Positions 28,694 through 38,147 of a DNA stretch of 49,420 nt are shown here, one piece after another. Every line of letters begins with the position of its first letter. The first letter of the stretch is position 1. The position numbers and the translations under genes are program-made. The DNA is from Comamonadaceae bacterium. GTDB taxonomy: Bacteria; Pseudomonadota; Gammaproteobacteria; Burkholderiales; Rhodocyclaceae. The DNA lies in assembly GCA_029255645.1 (NCBI GenBank), contig JANLJE010000037.1, positions 1-49,420 of the forward strand, written 5' to 3'. The notes below the pieces were generated by a model. The model searched no databases. It was not told where the DNA came from and saw only the letters and a list, made by a program, of their open reading frames with translations.

Positions 28694-28778
28694 TTTCCGG
28701 CGCGGCTTCTCCCTGCCCGAGCAGCCCGGCCGCCGGGCGGGTCTGAGCGGCAGGGCGCCGGCGGAGTCCGCCCGCAAT

Positions 28779-28853
28779 GGGGCCGTCGAAAGGGGCCGTC
28801 GAAAGGGGCCGTCGAAAGCGCAGTCGAAAGCGCAGTCGAAAGCGCAGTCGAAA
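28779..28853. repeat. Tandem array: three 13-bp and three 12-bp related units
   Basis: GGGGCCGTCGAAA occurs three times in tandem (28779-28817), followed by GCGCAGTCGAAA three times (28818-28853) and a partial fourth. All share the GTCGAAA core. The array ends 7 bp before the stop of the convergent nitroreductase gene. A GC-rich hairpin without a T-run (28724-28738) precedes it. Confidence 0.88.
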
Positions 28854-28860
28854 GCGCGGC

Positions 28861-29553
28861 TCAGTCGAAACCGCGGAAGTCGGTGAAGTTTTCCACCGGC
28901 TCGCGTTCGGTGACGAGCTGGTTTTCCGGCGCTTCGGGGTTGGCATAACCCAGGGCCATGCCGCACACCACCCGTTCGTTGTCGGGCAGGCCGAGGCTGG
29001 CGGCCACGGTTCTGGGGTAGTCGGCAAAGGAGAGCTGGGCGCAGGTGTCGAGGCCCCGGGCCCGGGCGGCGATCATCAGGTTGCCCATGAACATGCCGTA
29101 GTCGAGGAACATGCCTTCACCCAGGCAGCGGTCCATGGTGAAGATGAGGCCGACGGGGGCGTCAAAAAAGACATAGTTGCGTCCGGTCTGATGCTTCATG
29201 CGCGCCTTGTCGTCCTTGGCGATGCCAAGCAGGCCATAGAGGCCCAGGCCGATCTTCTTGCGGCGGGAATGCCAGGGGTCCTTCCATTCCTTGGGGTAGT
29301 AGTCGAATTCGCGCCCTTCCATTTCGCCGCGCTCGTATTTTTCCAGGATGGCGGCGGATAGGGCCGCCTTGGGGGCGCCGGTGAGGGCATAGACCTTCCA
29401 GGGCTGGACATTGGTGCCGGAAGGGGCGCGGGCGGCCAGTTCCAGTATTTCTGCCAGCAGTTCGCGCGGCACCGGGGTGGGCAGGAAGTTGCGGATGGAG
29501 CGGCGCGAGCGGATCGCGGTATCAACGGACGGGATGGAGGTTTGAGTCGTCAT
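28861..29553 (-). CDS. Nitroreductase family protein
   Basis: A 230-residue FMN-dependent nitroreductase-like protein. [16 protein letters not shown] and [20 protein letters not shown] form the N-terminal flavin site. The middle has [13 protein letters not shown] and [20 protein letters not shown]. The C-terminus has [19 protein letters not shown]. The physiological substrate is unknown. The ATG at 29551-29553 has GGAG upstream. It is encoded 23 bp after hisC on the same strand, so the two form the inverted segment inside the his region. Confidence 0.88.
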   Translation of the reverse strand: MTTQTSIPSVDTAIRSRRSIRNFLPTPVPRELLAEILELAARAPSGTNVQPWKVYALTGAPKAALSAAILEKYERGEMEGREFDYYPKEWKDPWHSRRKKIGLGLYGLLGIAKDDKARMKHQTGRNYVFFDAPVGLIFTMDRCLGEGMFLDYGMFMGNLMIAARARGLDTCAQLSFADYPRTVAASLGLPDNERVVCGMALGYANPEAPENQLVTEREPVENFTDFRGFD

Positions 29554-29576
29554 GGTGGGATCTCCGGGGGTGGGTA

Positions 29577-30653
29577 TCAGGCAAGAATTTCGGTGAGCGC
29601 AGCAAGCAGGGCGGCGCATTCGCCGTCGGTGCCGATGCTGATGCGCAGGAACTGGTCGATGCGGGGCAGTTTGAAGTGGCGCACGATGATGCTGCGCTCG
29701 CGGAGTTGCCGGGCCAGCTCGGCGGCATCCCGGTCCGGGTGGCGGGCAAAGACGAAGTTGGCGGCGGAGGGAATGACCGTGAAGCCGAGTTTGCCCAGGC
29801 GCTGGCTCAGATGCTCGCGGCTCTGGATGACGGCCTGGCGGGTCTGCTCGAACCAGGCCGCGTCGTCCAGGGCGGCCATGGCCCCTGCCAGGGCCAGGCG
29901 GTCCAGGGGGTAGGAATTGAAGCTGTTCTTGACCCGCTCCAGCGCTTCGATCAGGTCCGGGTGGCCGACCGCGAAGCCCACCCGCAGCCCGGCCAGGGAG
30001 CGGGACTTGGACAGGGTCTGGGTGACCAGCAGGTTGGGGTGCTGGCTGACCAGGGCGATGGCGGTGTCGGCGCCGAAATCCACATAGGCTTCGTCGATCA
30101 CCACCACCGAATCCGGGTTGGCAAGCACCATGGTTTCGATCCCGGACAACGCCAGGGGCCGGCCGGTGGGGGCGTTGGGGTTGGGGAAGACGATGCCGCC
30201 GTTGGGCTGGGTATAGTCCCCGGGCCGGATGGCGAAATGCTCATCCAGGGCAATGGTTTCGTACGGAATGCCATACAGGCCGCAATACACCGGGTAGAAG
30301 CTGTAGGTGATGTCGGGAAAGAGGATCGGGGCCTCGTGCTTCAACAGGGCCTGGAAGACATGGGCCAGCACCTCATCGGAACCGTTGCCGACGAAAACCT
30401 GTTCCGGGCCGATGTCAAGGGAAGCAAACTGCCGGGCCACGGCGGCCTTGAGACTCTCGCCGTCGGGGTCCGGGTAGAGGCGCAGGCGGGCGCCGTCGTC
30501 CCCCAGTTCGGCCTGGATCGCCGCGACCACCCGGGGGGAAGGCGGGTAGGGGTTCTCGTTGGTGTTGAGCTTGATGAGGTTGGCGAGCTTGGGTTGCTCG
30601 CCCGGGGTGTAGGGGGTCAGGCCGCGGACAACGGCGCTCCAGTACTGGCACAT
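29577..30653 (-). CDS. hisC: Histidinol-phosphate aminotransferase
   Basis: A 358-residue PLP-dependent class I/II aminotransferase: [18 protein letters not shown] and [14 protein letters not shown] at the start, [35 protein letters not shown] and [16 protein letters not shown], which holds the PLP lysine. It converts imidazole-acetol phosphate to histidinol phosphate. It is on the opposite strand to all other his genes and divergent from hisB. The start is set at the ATG at 30651-30653, where family similarity begins; an in-frame ATG 14 codons upstream would overlap the hisB promoter. Confidence 0.94.
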   Translation of the reverse strand: MCQYWSAVVRGLTPYTPGEQPKLANLIKLNTNENPYPPSPRVVAAIQAELGDDGARLRLYPDPDGESLKAAVARQFASLDIGPEQVFVGNGSDEVLAHVFQALLKHEAPILFPDITYSFYPVYCGLYGIPYETIALDEHFAIRPGDYTQPNGGIVFPNPNAPTGRPLALSGIETMVLANPDSVVVIDEAYVDFGADTAIALVSQHPNLLVTQTLSKSRSLAGLRVGFAVGHPDLIEALERVKNSFNSYPLDRLALAGAMAALDDAAWFEQTRQAVIQSREHLSQRLGKLGFTVIPSAANFVFARHPDRDAAELARQLRERSIIVRHFKLPRIDQFLRISIGTDGECAALLAALTEILA

Positions 30654-30689
30654 GGCGTGGCGCTCGGGGGCTTTGCAGAAAGGGTGAAA

Positions 30690-30698
30690 TGGTATCAT
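30690..30698 (+). promoter_or_regulatory. Extended -10 promoter for hisB and downstream genes
   Basis: TGGTATCAT lies 33 bp before the hisB ATG in the hisC-hisB divergent gap. Because hisC is inverted, hisB needs its own promoter, and this is the best candidate; a TTTGCA lies upstream but with short spacing. Confidence 0.5.
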
Positions 30699-30731
30699 GG
30701 CCGCCTGTTCAAATCCCTTGGGCCAAGCCTC

Positions 30732-31319
30732 ATGCGGCAAGTCGAAATTTCCCGTAACACCCTGGAAACCCGGATCACGGTCCGGCTCAATCTGGATGGC
30801 AGCGGTCAGGGCCGGTTCGCCACCGGCGTGCACTTTCTTGATCACATGCTCGACCAGATCGCCCGGCACGGCCTGATCGACCTGGATATCGAAGCCAAGG
30901 GCGATCTGCATGTCGATGCTCACCACACGGTCGAAGATGTCGGCATCACCCTGGGCCAGGCCCTGGCCCAGGCCTGGGGCGACAAGCAGGGGTTGAGCCG
31001 TTACGGCCACGCCTATGTGCCCCTGGACGAGGCCTTGTCCCGGGTGGTGATCGACCTGTCCGGCCGTCCCGGCCTCTTCATGGCAGTGGAATTCACTCGC
31101 GCCAGCCTGGGCGGCCTCGATACCCAGTTGTTCGCCGAATTTTTCCAGGGCCTGGTCAATCATGCCGGCATGACCCTGCACATCGACAACCTGAAGGGCA
31201 GGAATGCCCATCATCAGGCCGAAACCATTTTCAAGGCCTTCGGCCGGGCCCTGCGCATGGCGGTGACGCCCGATGCGCGCATGGCCGGCACCCTGCCTTC
31301 CACCAAGGGAGTGCTCTGA
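30732..31319 (+). CDS. hisB: Imidazoleglycerol-phosphate dehydratase
   Basis: A 195-residue monofunctional His[42 protein letters not shown] and [22 protein letters not shown] provide the manganese-binding histidine clusters. No N-terminal phosphatase domain is present, so histidinol phosphatase must be encoded elsewhere. The TGA overlaps the hisH ATG by one base. Confidence 0.96.
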   Translation: MRQVEISRNTLETRITVRLNLDGSGQGRFATGVHFLDHMLDQIARHGLIDLDIEAKGDLHVDAHHTVEDVGITLGQALAQAWGDKQGLSRYGHAYVPLDEALSRVVIDLSGRPGLFMAVEFTRASLGGLDTQLFAEFFQGLVNHAGMTLHIDNLKGRNAHHQAETIFKAFGRALRMAVTPDARMAGTLPSTKGVL

Positions 31320-31954
31320 TGGCGATCGCTGTCATCGACTACGGCATGGGCAATCTGCGCTCCGTCTCCCAGGCCCTGGAACATGTGGCCGGGGGCGAGC
31401 CGGTGCTCGTCACCTCCGACCCGGCCCAGGTGGCGGCGGCCGAGCGGGTGGTGTTTCCCGGTCAGGGCGCCATGCCCGACTGCATGGCGGAGCTGGAGGC
31501 CCGGGGGCTCAAGCCTGCCGTGCTCCAGGCGGCGAAGGACAAGCCTTTTCTGGGCATCTGCATTGGTTTGCAGATGTTGTTCGAACATAGCGAAGAGGGC
31601 GATGTGCCCGGCCTGGGCGTGTTCCCCGGCCAGGTGCGGCGTTTCCCCGAAACCATGGTGGCTGCCGACGGCGCCCGCCTCAAGGTGCCGCACATGGGCT
31701 GGAACCGGGTCTGGCAGAAACCCCATCCCCTCTGGGCCGGGATCGAGGACGGCGCCCGTTTCTATTTCGTGCACAGCTACTGCGTCCAGCCCGAAGACGA
31801 GGCCCTGGTGACAGGCTGCTGCGAATATGGCCTGCCCTTTACCTGTGCGGTGGGGCGGGCTAATATCTTCGCTGTTCAGTTTCATCCGGAAAAAAGCGCC
31901 CGGGACGGGTTGCAACTCCTGAAAAACTTTGTTTCCTGGCAACCCGCTGGCTGA
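31319..31954 (+). CDS. hisH: Imidazole glycerol phosphate synthase, glutamine amidotransferase subunit
   Basis: A 211-residue class I amidotransferase: [12 protein letters not shown] start, [23 protein letters not shown] with the nucleophilic Cys, and VQFHPEKS with the catalytic His/Glu. It supplies ammonia to HisF, encoded two genes downstream. Confidence 0.95.
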   Translation: MAIAVIDYGMGNLRSVSQALEHVAGGEPVLVTSDPAQVAAAERVVFPGQGAMPDCMAELEARGLKPAVLQAAKDKPFLGICIGLQMLFEHSEEGDVPGLGVFPGQVRRFPETMVAADGARLKVPHMGWNRVWQKPHPLWAGIEDGARFYFVHSYCVQPEDEALVTGCCEYGLPFTCAVGRANIFAVQFHPEKSARDGLQLLKNFVSWQPAG

Positions 31955-31992
31955 GCTGATCCGGCTCACCCGGCTTTCACAAGAAAACTCCC

Positions 31993-32757
31993 ATGCTCAT
32001 CATTCCCGCCATTGACCTGAAGAACGGCCAGTGTGTCCGTCTGAAGCAGGGCCTGATGGAACAGGCCACCGTCTTCTCCGAAAACCCGGCTGACATGGCC
32101 CGCCACTGGCTGGATCAGGGCGCCCGCCGCCTGCATCTGGTGGACCTGGATGGTGCCTTCGCCGGCAAGCCCAAGAACGAGTCTGCCATCCAGGCCATCC
32201 TCGACGAAGTGGGTGACCGCATTCCCGTGCAACTGGGCGGCGGCATCCGTGACCTGGATACCATCGAGCGCTGCCTGGACGACGGCCTGACCTATGTCAT
32301 CATCGGCACCGCTGCCGTGAAGAATCCGGGGTTCCTGCGCGATGCCTGCATCGCCTTTCCCGGCCACATCATCGTCGGCCTCGATGCCAGGGAGGGCAAG
32401 GTCGCCACCGATGGCTGGTCCAAGCTCACCGGCCACGAAGTGATCGACCTGGCGCGCAAGTACGAGGATTACGGGGTCGAGGCCATCATCTATACCGACA
32501 TCGGCCGGGACGGCATGCTCTCCGGGGTGAACGTGGAGTCCACCTTGCGCCTCGCCCAGGTCCTGTCCATTCCCGTCATCGCCTCCGGCGGCCTGTCCAG
32601 CATCGAGGATGTGAAGGCCCTCTGCGCCGTGGAATCCGAGGGGGTGGTCGGCGCCATCGCCGGCCGGGCCATCTACGACGGCTCCCTGGATTTCAAGCTG
32701 GCCCAGGCCGCAGCCGATGCGGCAAGCCAGGCGCCGACCCAGGCGGCTGGCAACTGA
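31993..32757 (+). CDS. hisA: ProFAR isomerase HisA
   Basis: A 254-residue TIM-barrel isomerase: [53 protein letters not shown] and [10 protein letters not shown] hold the two phosphate sites and the catalytic Asp residues. It opens the ribose ring of ProFAR. The C-terminal alanine-rich tail is slightly longer than usual. The stop overlaps the hisF ATG by one base. Confidence 0.95.
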   Translation: MLIIPAIDLKNGQCVRLKQGLMEQATVFSENPADMARHWLDQGARRLHLVDLDGAFAGKPKNESAIQAILDEVGDRIPVQLGGGIRDLDTIERCLDDGLTYVIIGTAAVKNPGFLRDACIAFPGHIIVGLDAREGKVATDGWSKLTGHEVIDLARKYEDYGVEAIIYTDIGRDGMLSGVNVESTLRLAQVLSIPVIASGGLSSIEDVKALCAVESEGVVGAIAGRAIYDGSLDFKLAQAAADAASQAPTQAAGN

Positions 32758-33515
32758 TGCTGGCCAAACGCATCATCCCCTGTCTCGACGTCACGGCTGG
32801 CCGGGTGGTGAAGGGCACCAATTTCGTTGCCCTGCGCGATGCCGGCGACCCGGTGGAAATCGCCAGCCGCTACGACGAGCAAGGGGCCGACGAGATCACC
32901 TTTCTCGACATCACCGCCTCCAGCGACGAGCGCGACATCATCCTGCACATCATCGAAGCCTGCGCCCGCCAGGTCTTCATTCCCCTCACCGTGGGCGGCG
33001 GGGTGCGCCAGGTGGCCGACGTGCGCCGCCTGCTCAATGCCGGGGCCGACAAGGTTTCCATCAATACTGCCGCGGTGCAGGATCCGGATCTGGTGGCGGA
33101 AGCCTCCGCCAAAGTGGGTTCCCAGTGCATCGTGGTCGCCATCGACGCCAAGCAGGTGGCGCCCGGCAGCTGGCATGTGTTCACCCATGGCGGCCGTAAC
33201 GACACGGGGCTGGATGCCATCCTGTGGGCTGAAAAAGTGGCAGCCCTGGGGGCCGGCGAAATCCTGCTGACCAGCATGGACCGGGATGGCACCAGGAACG
33301 GGTTCGACCTGGCCCTGACCCGGGCCGTGGCGGACGCGGTGGCAATTCCCGTGATCGCTTCCGGCGGGGTCGGCAATCTGGATCATCTGGCCGATGGCGT
33401 CAGCCTGGGCCGCGCCGATGCGGTGCTGGCCGCCTCCATCTTCCACTTCGGCGAATATACCGTGCGCCAGGCCAAGGAACACATGGCGGCCCGGGGCATC
33501 GAAGTGCGGCTGTAA
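32757..33515 (+). CDS. hisF: Imidazole glycerol phosphate synthase cyclase subunit
   Basis: A 252-residue TIM barrel related to His[57 protein letters not shown] and [10 protein letters not shown]. It joins ammonia from HisH to PRFAR, giving imidazole glycerol phosphate and AICAR. Confidence 0.96.
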   Translation: MLAKRIIPCLDVTAGRVVKGTNFVALRDAGDPVEIASRYDEQGADEITFLDITASSDERDIILHIIEACARQVFIPLTVGGGVRQVADVRRLLNAGADKVSINTAAVQDPDLVAEASAKVGSQCIVVAIDAKQVAPGSWHVFTHGGRNDTGLDAILWAEKVAALGAGEILLTSMDRDGTRNGFDLALTRAVADAVAIPVIASGGVGNLDHLADGVSLGRADAVLAASIFHFGEYTVRQAKEHMAARGIEVRL

Positions 33516-33520
33516 CGATC

Positions 33521-33928
33521 ATGAGCGACGACATGGAGGCCAGCCTGCCCTGGCTCGACGCCCTGAAGTGGGACAAGGACGGAATGATTCCCGCCATTGC
33601 CCAGGACGAGGCCAGCGGCCGGGTGCTGATGTTTGCCTGGATGAACCGGGATGCCCTGCAGGAAACGGTGCGCACCGGCAACGCAGTATACTGGTCGCGT
33701 TCGCGGGGGCGTCTGTGGAAGAAGGGCGAGGAGTCGGGCCATTACCAGAAAATCCGCTCCATCCGCGCCGACTGCGACGGGGATGCGTTGCTGCTGAATA
33801 TTGAACAAGAAGGCGGCATCGCCTGCCACACCGGGCGGGAAAGCTGCTTTTTCTTTGAATTGCAAGGCGAACGCTGGATTCCCGTTGATCCGGTTTTGAA
33901 AGATCCCAAGGAAATTTACGCAAAATGA
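33521..33928 (+). CDS. hisI: Phosphoribosyl-AMP cyclohydrolase
   Basis: A 135-residue His[46 protein letters not shown] and [11 protein letters not shown] contain the zinc and magnesium ligands. It is monofunctional, with HisE encoded separately and overlapping by 4 bp. Confidence 0.95.
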   Translation: MSDDMEASLPWLDALKWDKDGMIPAIAQDEASGRVLMFAWMNRDALQETVRTGNAVYWSRSRGRLWKKGEESGHYQKIRSIRADCDGDALLLNIEQEGGIACHTGRESCFFFELQGERWIPVDPVLKDPKEIYAK

Positions 33929-34257
33929 ACACCTCTCACGACATCTTTCACCGCCTCTCCGAAACGCTGGCCTCCCGCCGCCATGCCGACCCGGAGACTT
34001 CCTACACCGCCCAGCTGTTTGCCAAGGGCCCGGATTCGATCCTGAAGAAGATCGGCGAGGAATGCGCCGAGCTGATCATGGCCGGCAAGGAAGGCAAGCG
34101 CCTCAACATCGTCTGGGAATCCACCGACGTGATCTATCATGTGCTGGTGCTGCTGGCCTTCTACGGCCTCTCGATCGAGGACGTGGCCCAGGAAATGCGC
34201 CGCCGGGAGGGCATTTCCGGCATCGATGAAAAGAAAGCCCGGGACATCATCAGGTAG
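33925..34257 (+). CDS. hisE: Phosphoribosyl-ATP pyrophosphatase
   Basis: A 110-residue MazG-fold enzyme: [30 protein letters not shown] carries the E-x2-E metal motif, followed by [16 protein letters not shown]. It catalyses the second step of histidine synthesis. The ATGA overlap couples it to hisI. Confidence 0.95.
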   Translation: MNTSHDIFHRLSETLASRRHADPETSYTAQLFAKGPDSILKKIGEECAELIMAGKEGKRLNIVWESTDVIYHVLVLLAFYGLSIEDVAQEMRRREGISGIDEKKARDIIR

Positions 34258-34263
34258 GCTCTT

Positions 34264-34614
34264 ATGGAAAACTGTATCTTCTGCAAAATCGTGCGGGGCG
34301 AGATTCCCGCCAGGAAGGCCTATGAGGACGATCGGGTCCTGGCCTTTCACGACATCCACCCGCAGCGCCCCACCCATCTTCTGGTGATCCCGAAGAAGCA
34401 TATCGATTCCCTGGCCCAGGCCACGCCGGAAGACGAAGCCGTACTGGGGCGGATGCTGGCGGTGTCGCAGCAGCTGGCCCGGGACAATGGCAGCCCCGAC
34501 GGCTTTCGCTGCATCATCAACACCGGCCGGGTGGGCGGCCAGGAGGTTGCCCATCTGCACATGCACATCGTGGGCGGCCCTGATCCGGTCGGCCCCATGC
34601 TGAAGAAAATTTGA
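34264..34614 (+). CDS. hinT: HIT-family purine nucleoside phosphoramidase HinT
   Basis: A 116-residue HIT protein: CIFCKIVRGEIPA at the start and the triad VAHLHMHIVGG near the end. It hydrolyses adenosine phosphoramidates. It lies between hisE and tatA, the conserved betaproteobacterial position. Confidence 0.93.
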   Translation: MENCIFCKIVRGEIPARKAYEDDRVLAFHDIHPQRPTHLLVIPKKHIDSLAQATPEDEAVLGRMLAVSQQLARDNGSPDGFRCIINTGRVGGQEVAHLHMHIVGGPDPVGPMLKKI

Positions 34615-34626
34615 GGAGACAACACC

Positions 34627-34860
34627 ATGGGTTCATTCAGCATCTGGCACTGGCTCATCGTGCTCGTGATCGTCATGCTCGTGTTCGGGACCCGGAAGCT
34701 GCGCAACATCGGCCAGGACCTGGGCGGCGCCGTGAAGGGTTTCAAGGACGGCATGAAGGAAGCCGGCGAGCCGGCCAAGCCAGGCGAGCCGACCTCGCCG
34801 CCGCCGCAGGTCAGCGGCCAGACCATCGACGTGGAAGCGAAGGAAAAGACCCGGAGCTGA
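34627..34860 (+). CDS. tatA: Twin-arginine translocase subunit TatA
   Basis: A 77-residue protein with an N-terminal membrane helix ([15 protein letters not shown]), the FG hinge and an amphipathic helix ([21 protein letters not shown]), then a polar tail. It forms the export pore for folded proteins. Preceded by GAGGAGA. Confidence 0.94.
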   Translation: MGSFSIWHWLIVLVIVMLVFGTRKLRNIGQDLGGAVKGFKDGMKEAGEPAKPGEPTSPPPQVSGQTIDVEAKEKTRS

Positions 34861-34927
34861 CTGGATTCAAGGGTGGCGATGCTGAAGGCCCGCTGCCCTC
34901 ATGCCCAGTCCATGTCGCTGAGCGCTC

Positions 34928-35362
34928 ATGTTTGATATCGGCTTTTCTGAACTGATGGTGATCGGTGTCGTCGCCCTGGTGGTGATCGGTCCTGAACGCC
35001 TGCCCAAGGTGGCCCGCACGGCAGGCCATCTGCTCGGGCGCCTGCAGCGCTATGTCCATGATGTGAAAACCGACATCAACCGGGAAATGCAGCTCGATGA
35101 GCTGAAAAAGCTGCAGTCCCAGATGCTCGAATCCGCCCGGACCCTGGAAAGTTCGGTTCGCGAGGAAATGGAAACTGCCCGCAGCACTTTCAGTGCTATC
35201 GGCGAAGCTGCCCGCCCTGCCCCGGCTGAATCGAAGCTGGGCACCGAGCCGCCCACCCTGGCGCCGGCCTCTCACGAGCCCGGGCCGCAGCCCGTGCCGG
35301 TGGAAACCTCGCCCCTGACTTCGCTCCCCCCGAAGTTCGACCAGACCCACCCCGTCGCATGA
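34928..35362 (+). CDS. tatB: Twin-arginine translocase subunit TatB
   Basis: A 144-residue protein beginning MFDIGFSELMVIGVVALVVIGPERLP, the TatB signature with its Glu in the membrane helix, then an amphipathic helix and a proline-rich tail. It forms the signal-peptide receptor with TatC. It overlaps tatC by 4 bp. Confidence 0.95.
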   Translation: MFDIGFSELMVIGVVALVVIGPERLPKVARTAGHLLGRLQRYVHDVKTDINREMQLDELKKLQSQMLESARTLESSVREEMETARSTFSAIGEAARPAPAESKLGTEPPTLAPASHEPGPQPVPVETSPLTSLPPKFDQTHPVA

Positions 35363-36168
35363 GCTCAGCCCCGGAAGACACCTTCATTTCCCATCTGGTG
35401 GAATTGCGCAATCGCCTGATGCGTGCGCTGGGGGCGGTGTTGATCGTTTTCCTGTGCCTGTTCCCCTGGGCCAAGGATCTCTATGCCCTGCTGGCCCAAC
35501 CGCTGATCGCCTCTTTGCCTCAGGGCGGGCAGATGATTGCGACCGATGTGGTCGGGGTATTTCTGGTGCCGATGAAGGTGGCCATGATGGTGGCCTTCCT
35601 GATCGCCCTGCCTTATGTGCTGTACCAGATCTGGGCCTTCGTGGCGCCCGGGCTGTACACCCATGAAAAGCGCCTGGCCATGCCGCTGCTGGTCAGCAGC
35701 GTGCTGCTCTTCTTTTGCGGCATGGCTTTTGCCTACTTCTTGGTGTTTCCCACGGTGTTCCACTTCATGGCGAGCGTGGCGCCCGAAGGCGTGGCCTGGA
35801 TGACCGATATCGAAAAATATCTGTCGTTCGTGATGACGACCTTCATCGCTTTTGGCATCACCTTCGAGATGCCGGTAGTGGTGATCGTGCTGGTTGCCAC
35901 GGGCTTGGTGGAGATCGCCAAGCTCAAGGAGGTGCGGCCCTATGTGATCGTGGGGGCTTTCATCATCGCCGCCATCTTTACCCCGCCGGATGTGGTGTCC
36001 CAGTTCATGCTGGCGCTGCCCATGTGCCTGCTGTATGAACTGGGCATCCTCATGGCGGGATTCATGAGCCGGCCCTCGTCCAATACCGAAGCCCCCATGA
36101 GCGATGCGGAACTGGAAGCGGCGCTGGACGAGGCCGAGGCCCAGCACCGGAAGCTGGAAGAAAAATGA
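35359..36168 (+). CDS. tatC: Twin-arginine translocase subunit TatC
   Basis: A 269-residue six-helix protein: SHLVELRNRLMRAL, LYQIWAFVAPGLYTHEKR, FAYFLVFP, FGITFEMPVVVIVL and IFTPPDVVSQFMLALPM are TatC hallmarks. The C-terminal tail is acidic and longer than in E. coli. Its stop directly abuts the stop of the convergent amidotransferase gene. Confidence 0.96.
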   Translation: MSSAPEDTFISHLVELRNRLMRALGAVLIVFLCLFPWAKDLYALLAQPLIASLPQGGQMIATDVVGVFLVPMKVAMMVAFLIALPYVLYQIWAFVAPGLYTHEKRLAMPLLVSSVLLFFCGMAFAYFLVFPTVFHFMASVAPEGVAWMTDIEKYLSFVMTTFIAFGITFEMPVVVIVLVATGLVEIAKLKEVRPYVIVGAFIIAAIFTPPDVVSQFMLALPMCLLYELGILMAGFMSRPSSNTEAPMSDAELEAALDEAEAQHRKLEEK

Positions 36169-36984
36169 TCAGGCGTTGCCGGTCAGGGGACTGGCCGGGC
36201 CGGCGGCGGTGGCGGCCTCGCGCACCAGGGACCCGTCCCGGAACAGGCAGAGCGTGCCCGGCGTGAGAATCCGCCAGTCCTCGTTGTCGGTCAGGGGCGT
36301 GGTGGCGATCACCGCCACCCGGTCGTCGGGGTGGGTGACTTCCTGAAAATCCACGCTCACGTCCTGATCCTTGAGATGGGCCGGGGCAAAAGGGGCCTTG
36401 CGCTCGATGCAGGCCAGTCGGGTGGAGCAGTGGGCTATCAGGCTCTCGCCCCAGGAAAGCAGGTAATTGCACTGGCCGGAAGCTGTCATTTCCAGCGTCA
36501 GTTCGTGCAGGGCGGCGAACAGGGGGGCTTCTTCCGGCAAGGTGGCGCCAAAGCGCCGGCGCAGGGACTGGAGCAGCCAGCAGAAGGCCCGTTCGCTGTC
36601 GGTCTGGCCCACGGGCATGAATTCGCCGTTGAATTCGGGAAAGAAATCCACCAGGTGGCCGTTATGGGCAAATATCCAGTACCGGCCCCAGAGTTCCCGC
36701 TGAAACGGGTGGGTGTTTTCCAGGCCGATGGCACCCTGGGTGGCCTTGCGGATGTGGGCGATGACATTGAGGGAGCGCACCGGGTAATGGCGCACCAGCT
36801 CGGCGATGGCCGAGGTGGCCGAGGGCTGGGGGTCGAGAAACACCCGCACGCCCTTGCCTTCAAAAAAGGCGATGCCCCAGCCATCCTTGTGCACATCGGT
36901 GCCACCGCCCCGGGCCTGGAAGCCGGTGAAGGAGAAGCAGATGTCCGTAGGGACATTGCAGTTCATTCCCAGTAACTGGCACAT
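36169..36984 (-). CDS. Class II glutamine amidotransferase (YafJ-like)
   Basis: A 271-residue Ntn-type amidotransferase domain protein. MCQLLGMNCN places the nucleophilic Cys at position 2, and HKDGWGIAFF, AHIRKATQG, THPFQRELWGRYWIFAHNG and GQTDSERAFCWLL follow the family. There is no synthetase domain, so the ammonia acceptor and function are unknown. It ends against tatC and starts 4 bp after the protease stop. Confidence 0.88.
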   Translation of the reverse strand: MCQLLGMNCNVPTDICFSFTGFQARGGGTDVHKDGWGIAFFEGKGVRVFLDPQPSATSAIAELVRHYPVRSLNVIAHIRKATQGAIGLENTHPFQRELWGRYWIFAHNGHLVDFFPEFNGEFMPVGQTDSERAFCWLLQSLRRRFGATLPEEAPLFAALHELTLEMTASGQCNYLLSWGESLIAHCSTRLACIERKAPFAPAHLKDQDVSVDFQEVTHPDDRVAVIATTPLTDNEDWRILTPGTLCLFRDGSLVREAATAAGPASPLTGNA

Positions 36985-36988
36985 GGGC

Positions 36989-38137
36989 TCATTCCGGGTT
37001 GCGACGCAGGGCCGGGCGCTGGCCGATCTTGACCTCGACCGTGCTGATGTTCCTGGCCCGGCGCAGGCGGAAGCTGGCTTTTGTGCCGGGTTTCAGGGCA
37101 GCGATCACATCCAGCATGGCCTGGGGATCGTGAATTTCGTGCTGATTCACGGTCAGCAACACGTCGCCGGGCTGAATGCCGGCCTGCTCTGCCGGGCTGC
37201 CGCGCACCACGCCGGCGATCAGGGCCCCTTGCGTATCCGGCAGGCCGAAGGATTCCGCCAGTTCCGGGGTGATTTCCTGGGCTTCCACGCCGATCCAGCC
37301 GCGGATTACCTGACCGTTCTGGATGATCTGTTCCATGATCTGCTTGGCCGAGGAAACCGGGATGGCGAAGCCGATGCCCAGGGAGCCGCCGGTGCGGGAA
37401 TAGATGGCGGTGTTGATGCCGATCAAGTTGCCCTGCACATCCACCAGGGCGCCGCCGGAGTTGCCCGGGTTGATGGCCGCATCGGTCTGGATGAAATTCT
37501 CGAAGGTGTTGATGCCCAGATGGGTGCGGCCCAGGGCAGAAACGATGCCCATGGTGACGGTCTGGCCGACGCCGAAGGGATTGCCGATGGCCAGCACGAT
37601 GTCGCCCACGCCCACGTCGTCCATCTGTCCGAAGGTGATGGCCGGGAGTTTGTCGGCCTCGACCTGGAGCACGGCCAGATCGGATTCCGGGTCGGACCCC
37701 ACCACCCTGGCCTTCATCTTGCGGCCATCGGCGAGGGAAACCTCGATCTGGTCAGCGGCATCGACGACGTGGAAATTGGTGAGGATGTAGCCATTGGGGC
37801 TGACGATGACCCCGGAACCCAGGCCGGATTCCCGCCGGGGGGTATCCTCGAAGCCTTCGCCGAAGAAATGGCGGAAGATGGGGTCATCGAGCAGGGGATG
37901 GCGCGGCGTCCTGACCTGCTGGCTGGTGAAGATGTGCACCACCGTCGGCAGGGCGCGCCGGGCGGCATCGCGGAAACCCTGAGAAGCCACCGGTCCGCCG
38001 GATACGCGGGCCTCCTGCAAGGCGACAAGGGTCGCCTGGGGCTTGCCCAGCCACTCGGGCTTGAGGGTCGCCACTACAAACAGCAGCGCCAGCGCTACCG
38101 TCGTCGTTTGTGCAAAAATCAGCCACAGCCTGCGCAT
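36989..38137 (-). CDS. Membrane-anchored HtrA-type serine protease (DegS-like)
   Basis: A 382-residue protease: an N-terminal membrane helix (FAQTTTVALALLFVVATL), then a trypsin-like domain with the triad in LTNFHVVDAA (His), ESDLAVLQVEAD (Asp) and NPGNSGGALVD (Ser), and a single PDZ domain (ITPELAESFGL to VTVNQHE-like). One PDZ plus an uncleaved anchor matches DegS rather than DegP. DegS starts the envelope-stress sigma factor cascade by cutting RseA. The start is set at MRRLWLIFAQ; an ATG four codons earlier overlaps the divergent Nif3 start. Both genes are separated by only about 10 bp, so their promoters must overlap coding sequence. Confidence 0.88.
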   Translation of the reverse strand: MRRLWLIFAQTTTVALALLFVVATLKPEWLGKPQATLVALQEARVSGGPVASQGFRDAARRALPTVVHIFTSQQVRTPRHPLLDDPIFRHFFGEGFEDTPRRESGLGSGVIVSPNGYILTNFHVVDAADQIEVSLADGRKMKARVVGSDPESDLAVLQVEADKLPAITFGQMDDVGVGDIVLAIGNPFGVGQTVTMGIVSALGRTHLGINTFENFIQTDAAINPGNSGGALVDVQGNLIGINTAIYSRTGGSLGIGFAIPVSSAKQIMEQIIQNGQVIRGWIGVEAQEITPELAESFGLPDTQGALIAGVVRGSPAEQAGIQPGDVLLTVNQHEIHDPQAMLDVIAALKPGTKASFRLRRARNISTVEVKIGQRPALRRNPE

Positions 38138-38147
38138 AGGAGAGCCC

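Noticed and set aside
28724-28738. GCCCGG-CCG-CCGGGC hairpin as hisD terminator
   Set aside because: The stem is perfect but no T-run follows; left as a stem-loop of unknown role.
28779-28853. Possible CRISPR array
   Set aside because: Units are 12-13 bp in direct contact with no spacers, so it is a simple tandem repeat.
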